Assembly: GCA_028866655.1 (NCBI GenBank)
Contig: JAGWHQ010000007.1
Span: 1 to 58,835 of the forward strand
Direction: 5' to 3'
DNA length: 58,835 nucleotides
Source: Nitrososphaerota archaeon
Lineage (GTDB): Archaea; Thermoproteota; Nitrososphaeria; Nitrososphaerales; Nitrosopumilaceae
Shown here one piece after another: positions 25,542-34,852 of the stretch. Made by a program: the position numbers and the translations under genes. Positions within the stretch are counted from its first letter, which is position 1; each line of letters begins with the position of its first letter. The notes under the pieces are model-generated. The model saw only the letters and a list, made by a program, of their open reading frames with translations, was not told the origin of the DNA and did no database searches.

Positions 25542-26447
25542 ATGGACAAATTAGATAGACAGATTCTCTCACATTTGCTCAACAATTGTAGAAAGTCTGA
25601 CAGGCAGATAGGAAATGAGATTGGCATTTCAGGTGTTGCAGTAAAATCAAGAATTCAGAAAATGATTGAAAATAAAATAATTGAAAAATTTGCTCTAAAA
25701 ATTGAACCGCCGGTATTAGGGTTTAGTGTTTTATATTTTGTAGTTACTGGAAAAGAGATTGATGATATCATACAAAAAATAGGATTGGTGGGAGAACTAT
25801 TTTTTGTTGTGCCATGTGTTGGAGGAGTTACTGTATGCAGTATTGTGGTAAAGGAAAATCCTACACAAAAGATGGAGCTTGCAAAAAACTTGTTGCGAGA
25901 CATTAGAGTATTGAGTATATTTGAGGCAAAAAATCCTGAGATACGGTCCGACCTTACGAAGACAGACATTGGAATCATTGACATTTTGCTACAAGATCCA
26001 CGTTTGAAGATAGAAGAGATTGCAGAAAAATCTGGTTTTTCTACAAAGACTGTGGCACGCTCACTTGAGAAATTACAAAATGATGAAGCCATCCAGTTTA
26101 CTGCAATTTACAACCCAAAAAATATGGGAGAGTTTATTCCATTTGCCATTTTGGTTGGTGTCAAGGGAGATATCAAAAAGACTCTGGCAAAACTTGACAA
26201 GACATTTTCTGGATCATTTTTGCAAAAGCCATTTGTGCACATGAACCAGATTGTTCTTTTCATGTATACTGACAACATCTACAAGATGGATGACCTTTCT
26301 GCCAAGGTACCTCACATAGAAGAGATACTCTCAGTAGATTTGTTTATTCCAAAAAAAATTACATTCCAGAACAAGTGGGTTCAAAATGCAATCATGATGG
26401 CCAAGAAATCAAAAAAGTTGCATTTAATGTCTGAGATACATTCATAA
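25542..26447 (+). CDS. Lrp/AsnC-type regulator with two HTH domains
   Basis: 301 residues, about twice the usual 150. Residues 1-50 form a first HTH (LDRQILSHLLNNCRKSDRQIGNEIGISGVAVKSRIQKMIEN) and residues about 145-190 a second (IGIIDILLQDPRLKIEEIAEKSGFSTKTVARSLEKLQND). The sensing parts after each are shorter and less clear than the normal RAM domain. This resembles the tandem archaeal Lrp-like regulators. It diverges from the MacB-like operon across about 116 nt and may control it (inference). A TATAAT box (25514-25519) is 23-28 nt before the ATG. Confidence 0.78.
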   Translation: MDKLDRQILSHLLNNCRKSDRQIGNEIGISGVAVKSRIQKMIENKIIEKFALKIEPPVLGFSVLYFVVTGKEIDDIIQKIGLVGELFFVVPCVGGVTVCSIVVKENPTQKMELAKNLLRDIRVLSIFEAKNPEIRSDLTKTDIGIIDILLQDPRLKIEEIAEKSGFSTKTVARSLEKLQNDEAIQFTAIYNPKNMGEFIPFAILVGVKGDIKKTLAKLDKTFSGSFLQKPFVHMNQIVLFMYTDNIYKMDDLSAKVPHIEEILSVDLFIPKKITFQNKWVQNAIMMAKKSKKLHLMSEIHS

Positions 26448-26472
26448 CATAATTGTCGTATAATTTTTTCAA

Positions 26473-26985
26473 ATGAGAAAAAATGTCTTCAAGGGAAGAG
26501 TTCTCTCACTTAGTCTTTACACTTTATCAATAAACAAGAGAAAGGTTACACGCGAAGTAATAGAGCACCCAGGTGCTGCTGCAATACTTGCAATAGAGGA
26601 CGGCAAGATATTGCTTGTAAGACAACATAGATTTCCACATGGATATGTGCTTGAAATCCCTGCAGGCACGCTTGAAAAGGGAGAAAAGCCCCTTAAATGT
26701 GCCCACAGAGAACTACGGGAAGAGACTGGATATACTGCAAAGAAGATGGCTCCCTTGATCAAGTATTATCCATCCATTGGATACAATACCGAAATCATTC
26801 ATTGCTATGTAGCATCTGGAATAAAAAAAGCAGGAGACTTGCAACTTGACCAGGATGAGATAATGTCTGTTGTAAAAATTGATTTTAATAAAGTTCTCAA
26901 GATGATAACAACAGGCAAGATTACAGATTCAAAAACAATCTGTGCTGTCTTGACTTTTGCAATCAACAAAAAATATCATGTGTAA
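26473..26985 (+). CDS. Nudix hydrolase (ADP-ribose pyrophosphatase-like)
   Basis: 170 residues with the complete Nudix box GX5EX7REXREEXGY: G-TLEKG-E-KPLKCAH-REL-R-EETGY, about residues 61-83. The preceding AAILAIEDGKILLVRQHRFPHGYVLEIPAG and the following ITTEI-like GYNTEIIHCYVASGI match ADP-ribose pyrophosphatases, which hydrolyse ADP-ribose to AMP and ribose phosphate. Exact substrate is inference. It ends with a 10-nt convergent overlap with the PhoU-like gene. Confidence 0.88.
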   Translation: MRKNVFKGRVLSLSLYTLSINKRKVTREVIEHPGAAAILAIEDGKILLVRQHRFPHGYVLEIPAGTLEKGEKPLKCAHRELREETGYTAKKMAPLIKYYPSIGYNTEIIHCYVASGIKKAGDLQLDQDEIMSVVKIDFNKVLKMITTGKITDSKTICAVLTFAINKKYHV

Positions 26986-27947
26986 ACTGGTTTTACTAGA
27001 TCAGCAACATCTGCCCAACACCTAGATAGTTTTTCAAATGTAAATACCAAGTTTAGCAGCTGGATTGATCCTTGTTTTTTTGGATCAATTGACGAGCCCA
27101 CAGTTGCAATCTTTTTTTGATAGCTTCGATGCAGTGTGATTGCCTCAATTGCTAACTTGCGGTTATTTTCAATAAATGATGTAATTGCTTTCTCATGTAC
27201 ATTTTCTATCTCTTTTGCTGCGTCATATAGTTTTTTCATGTTAGATTTTGGTAATTCAGATATTGAATGGGCAAGATCTGTAATGATATCACCTGCAGTC
27301 TCTAACAAGTTTGCTGCAACCCTGTAATCAAGTATGTCAATATTTCCCAAGTTTAATGCAGTTGCAAGTTTCTTGTCAACCATTGCACTTCGAATCAATC
27401 GCACCAGCAAGAAATATTGTCTATCTATTTCATCATCCCTGCTTGTCATTGTTTGCAGTACAGACCTATCATCTGATGTAAGACACGATATTGTATCACG
27501 AAACATTCCAAGTACAATTGAGCTCATTCTTTTTAGTATCTTATCTGGGCTTAGTGTTGTTGCATCAAGAAGAAATTGGACATTTACATTTGACGCATCC
27601 TCTTCAACTATCTCCATTCCAACCAGTCTTCGCATCAGCCCACGGATCTTTTCCCTGTCATCTACTGAAATTGTTGATCTTCCGCTGATTTTGATTATAT
27701 CAAACCCAAGAAGATATGCACCGGTGACATAGGCGCTGATGTTTTCTTGTTTTGATATTGGATATGATATTACGACTTCATTTGGTGGCCTGCTTCCACC
27801 AGTTGGAGTAAGAGAAATGCTGTTAGAGCCTGTCTCAATCTCGACCTCGTCACTTTTTTCAAGTTTGTTTGCTTGGACCCACTCTATTGGCAGTGAGACC
27901 AAGATGCTGCTTCCTATCCTTTGTAGGCGTCGAATGAATTTAGTCAA
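26976..27947 (-). CDS. AbrB/SpoVT-PhoU-domain regulator
   Basis: 323 residues. The N-terminal part (RRLQRIGSSILVSLPIEWVQANKLEKSDEVEIE) is a swapped-hairpin AbrB-like DNA-binding domain. The rest is a helical PhoU-like domain (about 115-323, with MRRLVGMEIVEEDASN and an EIDRQYFLLVRLIRSAM segment). Such archaeal PhoU-type regulators are linked to phosphate uptake control; here the neighbours are a Nudix hydrolase (convergent) and the CoA operon (divergent), not phosphate genes. It starts with TTG 27947. The product is likely a phosphate or metal-responsive regulator (inference). Confidence 0.8.
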   Translation of the reverse strand: MTKFIRRLQRIGSSILVSLPIEWVQANKLEKSDEVEIETGSNSISLTPTGGSRPPNEVVISYPISKQENISAYVTGAYLLGFDIIKISGRSTISVDDREKIRGLMRRLVGMEIVEEDASNVNVQFLLDATTLSPDKILKRMSSIVLGMFRDTISCLTSDDRSVLQTMTSRDDEIDRQYFLLVRLIRSAMVDKKLATALNLGNIDILDYRVAANLLETAGDIITDLAHSISELPKSNMKKLYDAAKEIENVHEKAITSFIENNRKLAIEAITLHRSYQKKIATVGSSIDPKKQGSIQLLNLVFTFEKLSRCWADVADLVKPVYT

Positions 27948-28009
27948 TTTATACTAATTTATATAATTTAATGATCATTTTTATATTTTCTGATAAGTTT
28001 AAGCTAAAT

Positions 28010-28894
28010 ATGCAGGCAGTAGCCTTTGCGCCAGGCCACATTACTGGATTTTTCAAGGCAGAAGTAGAGCCAAAAGAGCCAGAATACAAGGGGTCAATTG
28101 GTGCAGGATTTTGCATCAAGGAAGGTGTTACAACAAAGGTCAAGGTGACAAGCTCTAACAAGCCTGGATTTAAGATAACAGTTACAGGATTCCAGTCAGA
28201 CAACACACAGGTTTCAGAATTTGTAGTCAAGGAATTTTTTAAAATCGTGCAAGAAAATTATTTTTTAGAGATTGAACACAGTACCACAATTCCTGTTGGA
28301 TATGGTCTTGGTTCAAGCGGCGCTGTTGCACTCAGTTTGGCCTTTGCATTAAACAAGGCACTTGCTACAAACCTATCCAGAACAAGGATAGGACAGATTG
28401 CACACAATGCAGAGATCCACTGTAAAACCGGACTTGGAACTGTACTGTCATCGTACCATGGTGGATTTGAGATAAGAACAAAACATGGTGCTCCAGGAAT
28501 TGGAAGCCTGCAAAAGATTCACACAGATTATTCTGCAATTGTTATTTGTTTTTCTCCAATATCAACAAAACAGTTCATCAAGACTGAACTCTCAAAGATT
28601 AATGGTCTTGGAGGAAAGATGGTTACAAAATTATTAAAGTCAAGAGATCAGATGGAATTTTTGGACATGTCACTAGAGTTTGCAAAATATGTTCATGTAA
28701 TTACAGAACAGATGCAGCAAGTAATTGATGATTTGGCCCAAAATGGATTCAAGTCAGGTGTTGCAATGTTTGGAGAGACTATATTCACGCTAGTACCAAA
28801 GACAAAAGAATCTGAAGTGATACAAATCTTGAAAAAATATGATGGAATGATAATCAAGACAGAGATTGACAAGAGCGGAGCTAGAGTCTCCTAG
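28010..28894 (+). CDS. Pantoate kinase (archaeal, GHMP family)
   Basis: Phosphorylates pantoate to 4-phosphopantoate, the archaea-specific step that replaces pantothenate kinase. 294 residues from ATG 28010. N-terminal AFAPGHITGFF and the ATP-binding GHMP loop TIPVGYGLGSSGAVALSLAFALN are clear. TATATTTT at about 27983 is 25 nt upstream of ATG 28010 and fits a leaderless start; the longer frame to 27971 is rejected. It is the first gene of the CoA operon, whose next gene overlaps it by 1 nt. Confidence 0.9.
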   Translation: MQAVAFAPGHITGFFKAEVEPKEPEYKGSIGAGFCIKEGVTTKVKVTSSNKPGFKITVTGFQSDNTQVSEFVVKEFFKIVQENYFLEIEHSTTIPVGYGLGSSGAVALSLAFALNKALATNLSRTRIGQIAHNAEIHCKTGLGTVLSSYHGGFEIRTKHGAPGIGSLQKIHTDYSAIVICFSPISTKQFIKTELSKINGLGGKMVTKLLKSRDQMEFLDMSLEFAKYVHVITEQMQQVIDDLAQNGFKSGVAMFGETIFTLVPKTKESEVIQILKKYDGMIIKTEIDKSGARVS

Positions 28895-29649
28895 TGTTGA
28901 TTCCAAAGACACATCCAAGAGCCACATCTCTTTACATCCGGGAAAAACTTGTCCATGGATTCAGGGAAGGCCTTGTTGTAGAAGAAGGCCTCTTGGCACA
29001 TGGTAGGGGTGAGATGTTTGATTATCTCATAGGTGAAAAGACTACGAAAACCTCTCACAAGGCAATAAAGGCTGCTGCAAGGGCTCTTCTTGCGGCAAAA
29101 TCACCTGTAATATCAGTAAATGGAAACTTTGTTGCCCTTTGTGCAAAAGAGATTGTTGAACTATCAAAAATCACTGGCGCAAAAATTGAGGTAAACTTGT
29201 TTTATTCAAGTGAAAAAAGAAAAAGAGCCATTTCTAAAATACTCAGGAAAAACGGTGCAAAAGAGGTACTAGGAATTGACTCTAAATTTGCAAAAAGGAT
29301 TCCAAAACTAGACAGTGCAAGAAGAATAGTGGACAAGCGAGGAATATTTTCTGCAGATGTGGTACTGGTACCACTGGAAGATGGAGACAGGACAATTGCG
29401 CTAAAGAAATTTGGAAAAAATGTCATTACATTTGACTTGAACCCAATGTCACGTACTGCACAGACTGCAGACATAACCATTGTTGATAACGTAATTCGCG
29501 GGATGAAGATACTGGCTACTGTTTGTAAAAAACTATCAAAAGAAGATCTAGAAGAGGAATCAAAATTTGACAACAAGAAGAATTTGAAAAAATCTATTCT
29601 AATCATGCGAAAAAACCTAAGGAAGATAGCAAATGTCCAAGTCTGTTAG
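28894..29649 (+). CDS. 4-phosphopantoate--beta-alanine ligase (phosphopantothenate synthetase)
   Basis: Joins 4-phosphopantoate with beta-alanine using ATP to give 4'-phosphopantothenate. 251 residues of the archaeal-only family with IPKTHPRATSLYIREKLVHGFREGLVVEEGLLAHGRGEMFDYLIGE at the N-terminus. GTG start 28894 uses the pantoate kinase TAG stop (TAGTG), and the gene overlaps panB by 17 nt, so the whole operon looks translationally coupled. Confidence 0.92.
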   Translation: MLIPKTHPRATSLYIREKLVHGFREGLVVEEGLLAHGRGEMFDYLIGEKTTKTSHKAIKAAARALLAAKSPVISVNGNFVALCAKEIVELSKITGAKIEVNLFYSSEKRKRAISKILRKNGAKEVLGIDSKFAKRIPKLDSARRIVDKRGIFSADVVLVPLEDGDRTIALKKFGKNVITFDLNPMSRTAQTADITIVDNVIRGMKILATVCKKLSKEDLEEESKFDNKKNLKKSILIMRKNLRKIANVQVC

Positions 29650-30466
29650 AGATATTTTATCAATGAAAAATTCTAGTAAAGTTACTGTGATTACTGCATA
29701 TGATTACACCACGTCGCAGCTTTGCGACAAGGCGGGAGTAGACATGTTGCTTGTAGGAGACAGTGCAGGAATGGTGATGTTAGGATATGACAATACGATA
29801 CCTGTTACAATGGACCAGATGTGTCTTTTTACAGAAGCAGTTTCAAGGGGACGAAAGAATGCTTTGGTTGTTGCAGACATGCCGTTCATGTCATACCAGT
29901 CAAGTAAATCACAGGCAATTGAAAATGCGGGGAGGTTAATCAAATCAGGTGCAGATGCGGTAAAACTAGAAGGTGGAGTTGAGATCAAAGATACCATACA
30001 TGCAATTGTAGAAATTGGCATACCAGTGATGGGGCACATTGGGTTCCAGCCTCAAACTACAACACTTCAGGAGGGCTACAAGGTCCAGGCAAAGACAAAA
30101 GATGCTGCGATGAAGCTACTTGACTCTGCAAAAGCACTTGAAAAAGCAGGTGTGTTTAGTATCGCACTAGAAATGGTAACAAGAGAGGTATCAAAAATTA
30201 TTTCTGATACGATTAGTATTCCTACAATAGGAATTGGTTCTGGACCTGACTGTGATGGGCAGGTGCTTGTAGTCCATGATGTCTTGGGATTATATGAAAA
30301 AATAAAACCCAAGTTTGCAAAAAGATATCTCGAATTGTCTTCTGAGATTGTTGGAGCCATAGAATCATACAAAAATGATGTAACATCAGGCAAGTTTCCT
30401 GGAATAGAACACTCTTTTTCGATGGATAGATTAGAACTTGAAAAGTTGGAAAAAGAAATTGGTTGA
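29633..30466 (+). CDS. panB: 3-methyl-2-oxobutanoate hydroxymethyltransferase (ketopantoate synthesis)
   Basis: Adds a one-carbon unit from methylene-tetrahydrofolate-type donor to 2-oxoisovalerate, giving ketopantoate. 277 residues, family norm. KVTVITAYDYTTSQLCDKAGVDMLLVGDSAGMV, KLEGGVE, GHIGFQPQTTT and GIGSGPDCDGQVLVVHDVLGL are the PanB hallmarks (metal-binding D and substrate-binding residues). It is the third gene of the CoA operon, overlapping its neighbours on both sides. Confidence 0.95.
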   Translation: MSKSVRDILSMKNSSKVTVITAYDYTTSQLCDKAGVDMLLVGDSAGMVMLGYDNTIPVTMDQMCLFTEAVSRGRKNALVVADMPFMSYQSSKSQAIENAGRLIKSGADAVKLEGGVEIKDTIHAIVEIGIPVMGHIGFQPQTTTLQEGYKVQAKTKDAAMKLLDSAKALEKAGVFSIALEMVTREVSKIISDTISIPTIGIGSGPDCDGQVLVVHDVLGLYEKIKPKFAKRYLELSSEIVGAIESYKNDVTSGKFPGIEHSFSMDRLELEKLEKEIG

Positions 30467-31691
30467 AAAACATCCTTCTTTAGATATAGTTAGTTCTGAC
30501 GGTACTGGGCTTGCGGGAAAGAAGATCATTTTATGCATATCAGGAAGTGTTGCTGCATACAAGTCAATAGAGCTTGCAAGATTACTAATGCGACATGGTG
30601 CAAATGTAGTCTGTGTTGCAAGCAAGGCTGCAACTGACTTGATACAACCAAGTTACTTCAAGTGGGCAACTGGGAACCAAGTGATTACAAAACTGACAGG
30701 CGACCTGGAACACATCAAAGTTGCAGATTACAAACAGTCTGATGTCATAATTGTATATCCATGCACTGCAAATACACTTGGCAAACTTGCAAATGGAATT
30801 GATGACACTCCAATATCTACAGTACTAAGTGTAGGTCTTGGCTCTAAAATTCCAATTGTGATAGCGCTTGCAATGCATCAGGCAATGTATGAAAATCCTG
30901 CCGTAGTGAAAAATATAGCATTTCTAAAAAATAAAGTCGACTTTATCTCTCCAAAGTTTAACGAAGGAAAGGCAAAAGCTGCAGAACCCGAAGAGATATT
31001 AAATAAAATATTGGAAAAATTTGGCTCGTCTCCTGTTCTCAAGGGGAAAAAAGTGCTCATCACCGCAGGACCTACAATAGAGCATATTGATCCTGTGAGA
31101 ATAATTACAAATCAGAGCACAGGCAAGACAGGTGTCTTGCTTGCATCAGAATTTGTCTCAGCTGGGTGCCAAGTCACCTTGATTTATGGTCCTGGAACAG
31201 AGACTCCTCCAAAGGGTGCCAAGGTGATACATGTCAAGACAAGTGGTGAGATGAGCAATGCACTAGTAAAAGAGATGAGGCAAAAGTTAGATATTGTAAT
31301 ACTTGCAGCTGCAGCCTCTGACTACACTCCAGAAAAGCCACACAAGACTAAACTTGATAGCGATCTTCTTAGAATTTCTCTGAAACTAAAGCGGGTCCCC
31401 AAGATGATAAATGATGTCAAAAAGATCCAAAATGATGTTTTTCTTGTAGGATTCAAGGCAGAGACTGACATGTCCAAAAAAGATTTGATAGGAAAAGCAA
31501 GAGAAAAGATAACACAGGCAAGTTGCGATCTTGTCATTGCAAATGACATTGGTACCAAGCGATACAGGGAAAATCCAGATTACAACAATGTGATATCTGT
31601 TGATTCAAAAACTTTCAAGGAATCAGGATGGAAAACTAAAGCCAAGATTGTAAAATTTATCAGAAATGAAATCGAGAGACGAATAGACTAG
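30459..31691 (+). CDS. coaBC: Bifunctional phosphopantothenoylcysteine decarboxylase / synthetase (CoaBC)
   Basis: Couples 4'-phosphopantothenate to cysteine and decarboxylates the product; last gene of the operon. About 410 residues. The N-terminal decarboxylase half has the flavin-binding core LCISGSVAAYKSIELARLLMRHGA and the catalytic-region ALAMHQAMYENPAV with conserved His. The C-terminal synthetase half has VLITAGPTIEHIDPVRIITNQSTGKTG and LVIANDIG. I choose TTG 30459 (8-nt overlap with panB, N-terminus VEKHPSL as in archaeal relatives) over TTG 30438. Confirmed family, start uncertain by seven residues. Confidence 0.93.
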   Translation: MVEKHPSLDIVSSDGTGLAGKKIILCISGSVAAYKSIELARLLMRHGANVVCVASKAATDLIQPSYFKWATGNQVITKLTGDLEHIKVADYKQSDVIIVYPCTANTLGKLANGIDDTPISTVLSVGLGSKIPIVIALAMHQAMYENPAVVKNIAFLKNKVDFISPKFNEGKAKAAEPEEILNKILEKFGSSPVLKGKKVLITAGPTIEHIDPVRIITNQSTGKTGVLLASEFVSAGCQVTLIYGPGTETPPKGAKVIHVKTSGEMSNALVKEMRQKLDIVILAAAASDYTPEKPHKTKLDSDLLRISLKLKRVPKMINDVKKIQNDVFLVGFKAETDMSKKDLIGKAREKITQASCDLVIANDIGTKRYRENPDYNNVISVDSKTFKESGWKTKAKIVKFIRNEIERRID

Positions 31692-31706
31692 TATCTTTGT
31701 AAAGTT

Positions 31707-32525
31707 CTAGAGTTTATTTTCTTCAGAACTAGTTTTTGTATCGCGGTGTAGTTTTTGTTTTTTTCTTGTTGCAAAGCCATATCCAAAACATATTGCAATT
31801 ATTGATACTGCCAAGGCTGGTCCTGCCCATTCTGGAAGTATATTGACATTAGTTATTGTGGAATACGATTCAAATGAAGCTACCATGATAGCTATGCCAC
31901 TCAGTGCATATGCCATGCATCTGAAACCTTTGGTATCAAATATTCTAGAAAATGCAGAGCGGAGCACAACACTGTCTAGTGTGTCAATTGGAATCATTCC
32001 AAGTGCAAAGAATCCTGATAGTATAAGAGCAGTCTGAATCCCAACCGCTGCTGATGCTACTGCTGACAAAGCTATTGCAGAAATCTGTGTTGCAGTATCA
32101 AAACCTAGACCAAAGACTAGGCCAGTTACAAAAGAAGAACCAACTGGACCCAATATTCCAACTCTGTTGAGAACCTTGCTTGCAAGTATTGCAGCACCAC
32201 TTTTTCCCCATTTTTTTATTGCATATACGTTGATTATTCCAATAGCACCCAATGCTATTGCGCCTACAATGCCCCCCCAAAACTGTAGATTGCCCGAAGT
32301 TGTTAGACTTCCAACCACGTATATGATGAAAACCATCTCGGCCAAGACTGAAATCATGTGGCCAGAACTAAATCCGGCTCCAACCAATCTAGATTTTTTT
32401 GTAGCATTATGCATTCTTACTAGATTATCAATTGCTGTGATATGATCAACATCAAGGGCATGACGCATTCCAAATACTAGCATCACAGGTATTGATACCA
32501 GGATGAAAGACCAAGCGTCTGCCAT
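31707..32525 (-). CDS. High-affinity nickel/cobalt permease (NiCoT, HoxN/NixA family)
   Basis: 272 residues, eight hydrophobic segments. The signature HALDVDHITAIDN (first H at residue 22) matches the metal-binding HX4DH motif of NiCoT transporters, and LGFDTATQI is the second conserved segment. It imports Ni2+ or Co2+ by secondary transport. In this genome cobalt for cobalamin is a likely use, because cobJ and bluB are in the same window, but nickel cannot be excluded. A TATA-like TTATACAT (about 32543-32550) is near 25 nt upstream. Confidence 0.92.
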   Translation of the reverse strand: MADAWSFILVSIPVMLVFGMRHALDVDHITAIDNLVRMHNATKKSRLVGAGFSSGHMISVLAEMVFIIYVVGSLTTSGNLQFWGGIVGAIALGAIGIINVYAIKKWGKSGAAILASKVLNRVGILGPVGSSFVTGLVFGLGFDTATQISAIALSAVASAAVGIQTALILSGFFALGMIPIDTLDSVVLRSAFSRIFDTKGFRCMAYALSGIAIMVASFESYSTITNVNILPEWAGPALAVSIIAICFGYGFATRKKQKLHRDTKTSSEENKL

Positions 32526-32586
32526 TTAGAAGATCTCTATGTTATGTATAATTACAGAATAAGAAAATAAGATCTGATAAATCATG

Positions 32587-32634
32587 AATGTAATGAATTA
32601 CATTTGTATAAGAAATTTACTATAGGAAATTTCT
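32587..32634. promoter_or_regulatory. Two inverted repeats between Ni/Co permease and prolidase genes
   Basis: The 116-nt spacer holds AATGTAAT-GA-ATTACATT (32587-32604, perfect 8-bp arms, 2-nt centre) and AGAAATTT-N8-AAATTTCT (32611-32618 and 32627-32634). The first lies about 62-79 nt upstream of the permease start, a plausible operator position. The second is 8 nt from the prolidase stop (32642) and may be a terminator hairpin or an operator. Functions are inference. Confidence 0.4.
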
Positions 32635-32641
32635 ATTACAT

Positions 32642-33703
32642 CTATAGAACGATCAATTCTTTTGTAAACTTGTGCATGACTTCAACTTTGTTGCCAACAA
32701 TTACTGAATCTTCAATTCTTACACCAAACTTTTTTGGAATGTATATTCCAGGTTCTACTGTAACTGCCATGTTCTTTGACAGTATTGCCTTGCTTGATGG
32801 ACCAAGATTTGGCAATTCATGGACTTCTAATCCAATTCCATGGCCTGTCGAGTGGATGAAATATTTTCCATACTTTTTCTTTTCAATTATTTTACGGCAA
32901 GCATCATCTACTGACTTGCAGGATACATTTGGTTTGACAGCCTCTAGTCCTGCTTGTTGTGATTGGCGTACAATTTCATAGACTTTTTTTGCCTCTGCAG
33001 ATACAGAGCCAAGACCAAATGTTCTTGTTGCATCAGAGACATATCCCTTGTATCGTAAGGTAAGATCAACTACAACCATGTCACCATTTTTGAATTTTCT
33101 ACTGGTTACTTGTGCGTGTGGCAGAGAACTATTTGGACCGCCTGCAATGATCAATGGGTTGAGTGTTGACTTGTATCCAGTTGCAAACATTTCTTGCTCC
33201 ATTGCAAACTGCATCAATAGAGTCTGAAGCTGGGCCTCTGACTGGCCAATTGCCATCTTGTCTACACACACTTCATACATTTTATCAAGTATTGATGATG
33301 CTTTTTTTAATACCAGAATCTCTTGTGAATCTTTTACTTCTCTTGCGCGATAAAACGGATCAGTTGAGGATTTTACATCAGGAATAGACCTCTTGAGGCT
33401 CTCTACAATATTGTAACTGTCGCTATCTATGCATACCTTGTTTTTTTCTAGTATCTTGATTAGAGTGGCAAGAGAACCCTTTCCACGCTCAGATTTGACC
33501 ACATTACAGTCAGTTGATTCTTCTTTTGCTCTGCCCATCTCAAGTTCTGGGGACACAATTGTACAGCCATTTTTATCCAGTATACCAATTGCTTCGCCCC
33601 AAAACCCAGTCATGTAAAATAGATTTTCAGGTTCAAATGCAACTAGGGAATCATAGCCTAAATCATTACAATATTTCAAAAGGTTTTTTCTGCGTTGGTT
33701 CAA
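32642..33703 (-). CDS. Xaa-Pro aminopeptidase / prolidase-like metallopeptidase (M24)
   Basis: Removes N-terminal residues before proline; 353 residues. The C-terminal pita-bread fold has all five expected metal ligands: Asp in VVVDLTLRYKG, Asp in YVSDATRTF, His in STGHGIGLEVHE, Glu in VEPGIYIP and Glu in GVRIEDSV. The N-terminal half (about 1-125) is the creatinase-like domain. The start is TTG 33703. It is divergent from the PP-loop gene. Confidence 0.92.
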   Translation of the reverse strand: MNQRRKNLLKYCNDLGYDSLVAFEPENLFYMTGFWGEAIGILDKNGCTIVSPELEMGRAKEESTDCNVVKSERGKGSLATLIKILEKNKVCIDSDSYNIVESLKRSIPDVKSSTDPFYRAREVKDSQEILVLKKASSILDKMYEVCVDKMAIGQSEAQLQTLLMQFAMEQEMFATGYKSTLNPLIIAGGPNSSLPHAQVTSRKFKNGDMVVVDLTLRYKGYVSDATRTFGLGSVSAEAKKVYEIVRQSQQAGLEAVKPNVSCKSVDDACRKIIEKKKYGKYFIHSTGHGIGLEVHELPNLGPSSKAILSKNMAVTVEPGIYIPKKFGVRIEDSVIVGNKVEVMHKFTKELIVL

Positions 33704-33735
33704 TACAACAATTCTAACTCTTTGCTATTTTATAT

Positions 33736-34782
33736 TTGCTGGAAGGTTTAGATATTGGAAAAAGACCCTCTGGTTTTGTGGAAGAGAAGAAGAAAGTTGT
33801 AGCATTATTGTCAGGCGGTCTTGATAGTAGACTAGCTGTGAAAATGATGCAGAACCAAGGATTTGATGTTACTGCTGTTGCAATCAAGACTCCATTTTGT
33901 GATTTTGATTGTGGTAGAGGTTGTGGATTTGAAATAAGAGAGACTGCAGACTCGTTAGGTGTTGAATTGAAAACTGTTTACTTGGGAGATGATTACATTG
34001 ACATGCTAAAACATCCAAAACACGGTTTTGGATCTGGAATGAATCCATGTATTGATTGCAGAGCAATGATGTTCAAGGCAGGCAAAAAAGTAATGGATGA
34101 CATTGGCGCAGAATTTATCATATCAGGTGAAGTTTTGGGGCAAAGACCGATGAGTCAGTTTGCTCCTGCACTAAAAACAATTGAAAAAGAGTCAGGACTT
34201 GAGGGAATTATTGTAAGACCACTCTCTGCAGCATTATTGCCACCAACAAAACCAGAGATCGAGGGATTGATAAAAAGAGAAAATCTTGGAATGATCCGCG
34301 GACGTTCAAGAAAAGAACAGCTAAAGATGGCCCAAGAGTTTGGTTTTGACAACCCACCAAATGCTGGCGGCGGTTGTTTGCTTACTGATCCTGCATTTTC
34401 AGTTAGGGCAAAAGATCTTTTTCAACACACTGAGACACCAAACACAAACGATATTGATCTTCTAAAGATTGGAAGACATTTTAGATTTGACGAAAAAACA
34501 AAATTCATTGTGGGAAGACACAAGGATGAAAATGAAATGCTAAAAGCTCTTGCATTGCCCGGTGATGTTTTGTTTGATGCAAAAGATCATGTTGGTCCAA
34601 TCTCATTGTTGCGCGGAGAAGATTCTGAGAAAAATCTGAAACTAGCTGCATCTATCGCAGTACGATATTCGGATGCACCAAAGGACCAACAGAGTATAGT
34701 ACTGACAGAAAAGAATGGTACAAAATCAGAGATTTCTACTGGCTCGATTTTAGAATCAGAATACCTACAGTATAGAATTTAG
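33736..34782 (+). CDS. PP-loop adenylation enzyme, thiouridylase-like (with DUF814/NFACT-like C-terminus)
   Basis: 348 residues. The N-terminal ATP pyrophosphatase domain has the PP-loop SGGLDSR at about residue 26-32, used in tRNA thiolation and related reactions. Conserved cysteines occur as DCGRGCGFE and NPCIDC. The middle has RPMSQFAPALKTIEKESGLEGIIVRPLSA. The C-terminal part is like a small NFACT-R RNA-binding domain (FRFDEKTKFIVGRHKDENEML). This points to tRNA or sulfur chemistry; the substrate is unknown. The start is TTG 33736, but GTG 33778 is possible because the AT-rich box lies at 33725-33736. Confidence 0.75.
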   Translation: MLEGLDIGKRPSGFVEEKKKVVALLSGGLDSRLAVKMMQNQGFDVTAVAIKTPFCDFDCGRGCGFEIRETADSLGVELKTVYLGDDYIDMLKHPKHGFGSGMNPCIDCRAMMFKAGKKVMDDIGAEFIISGEVLGQRPMSQFAPALKTIEKESGLEGIIVRPLSAALLPPTKPEIEGLIKRENLGMIRGRSRKEQLKMAQEFGFDNPPNAGGGCLLTDPAFSVRAKDLFQHTETPNTNDIDLLKIGRHFRFDEKTKFIVGRHKDENEMLKALALPGDVLFDAKDHVGPISLLRGEDSEKNLKLAASIAVRYSDAPKDQQSIVLTEKNGTKSEISTGSILESEYLQYRI

Positions 34783-34852
34783 TCACGCAAGCTAATCTGT
34801 GAATTGCAATTGACTAGAAAGACTTTTTGAGGGAGTTGATCGCTATCAAGGT

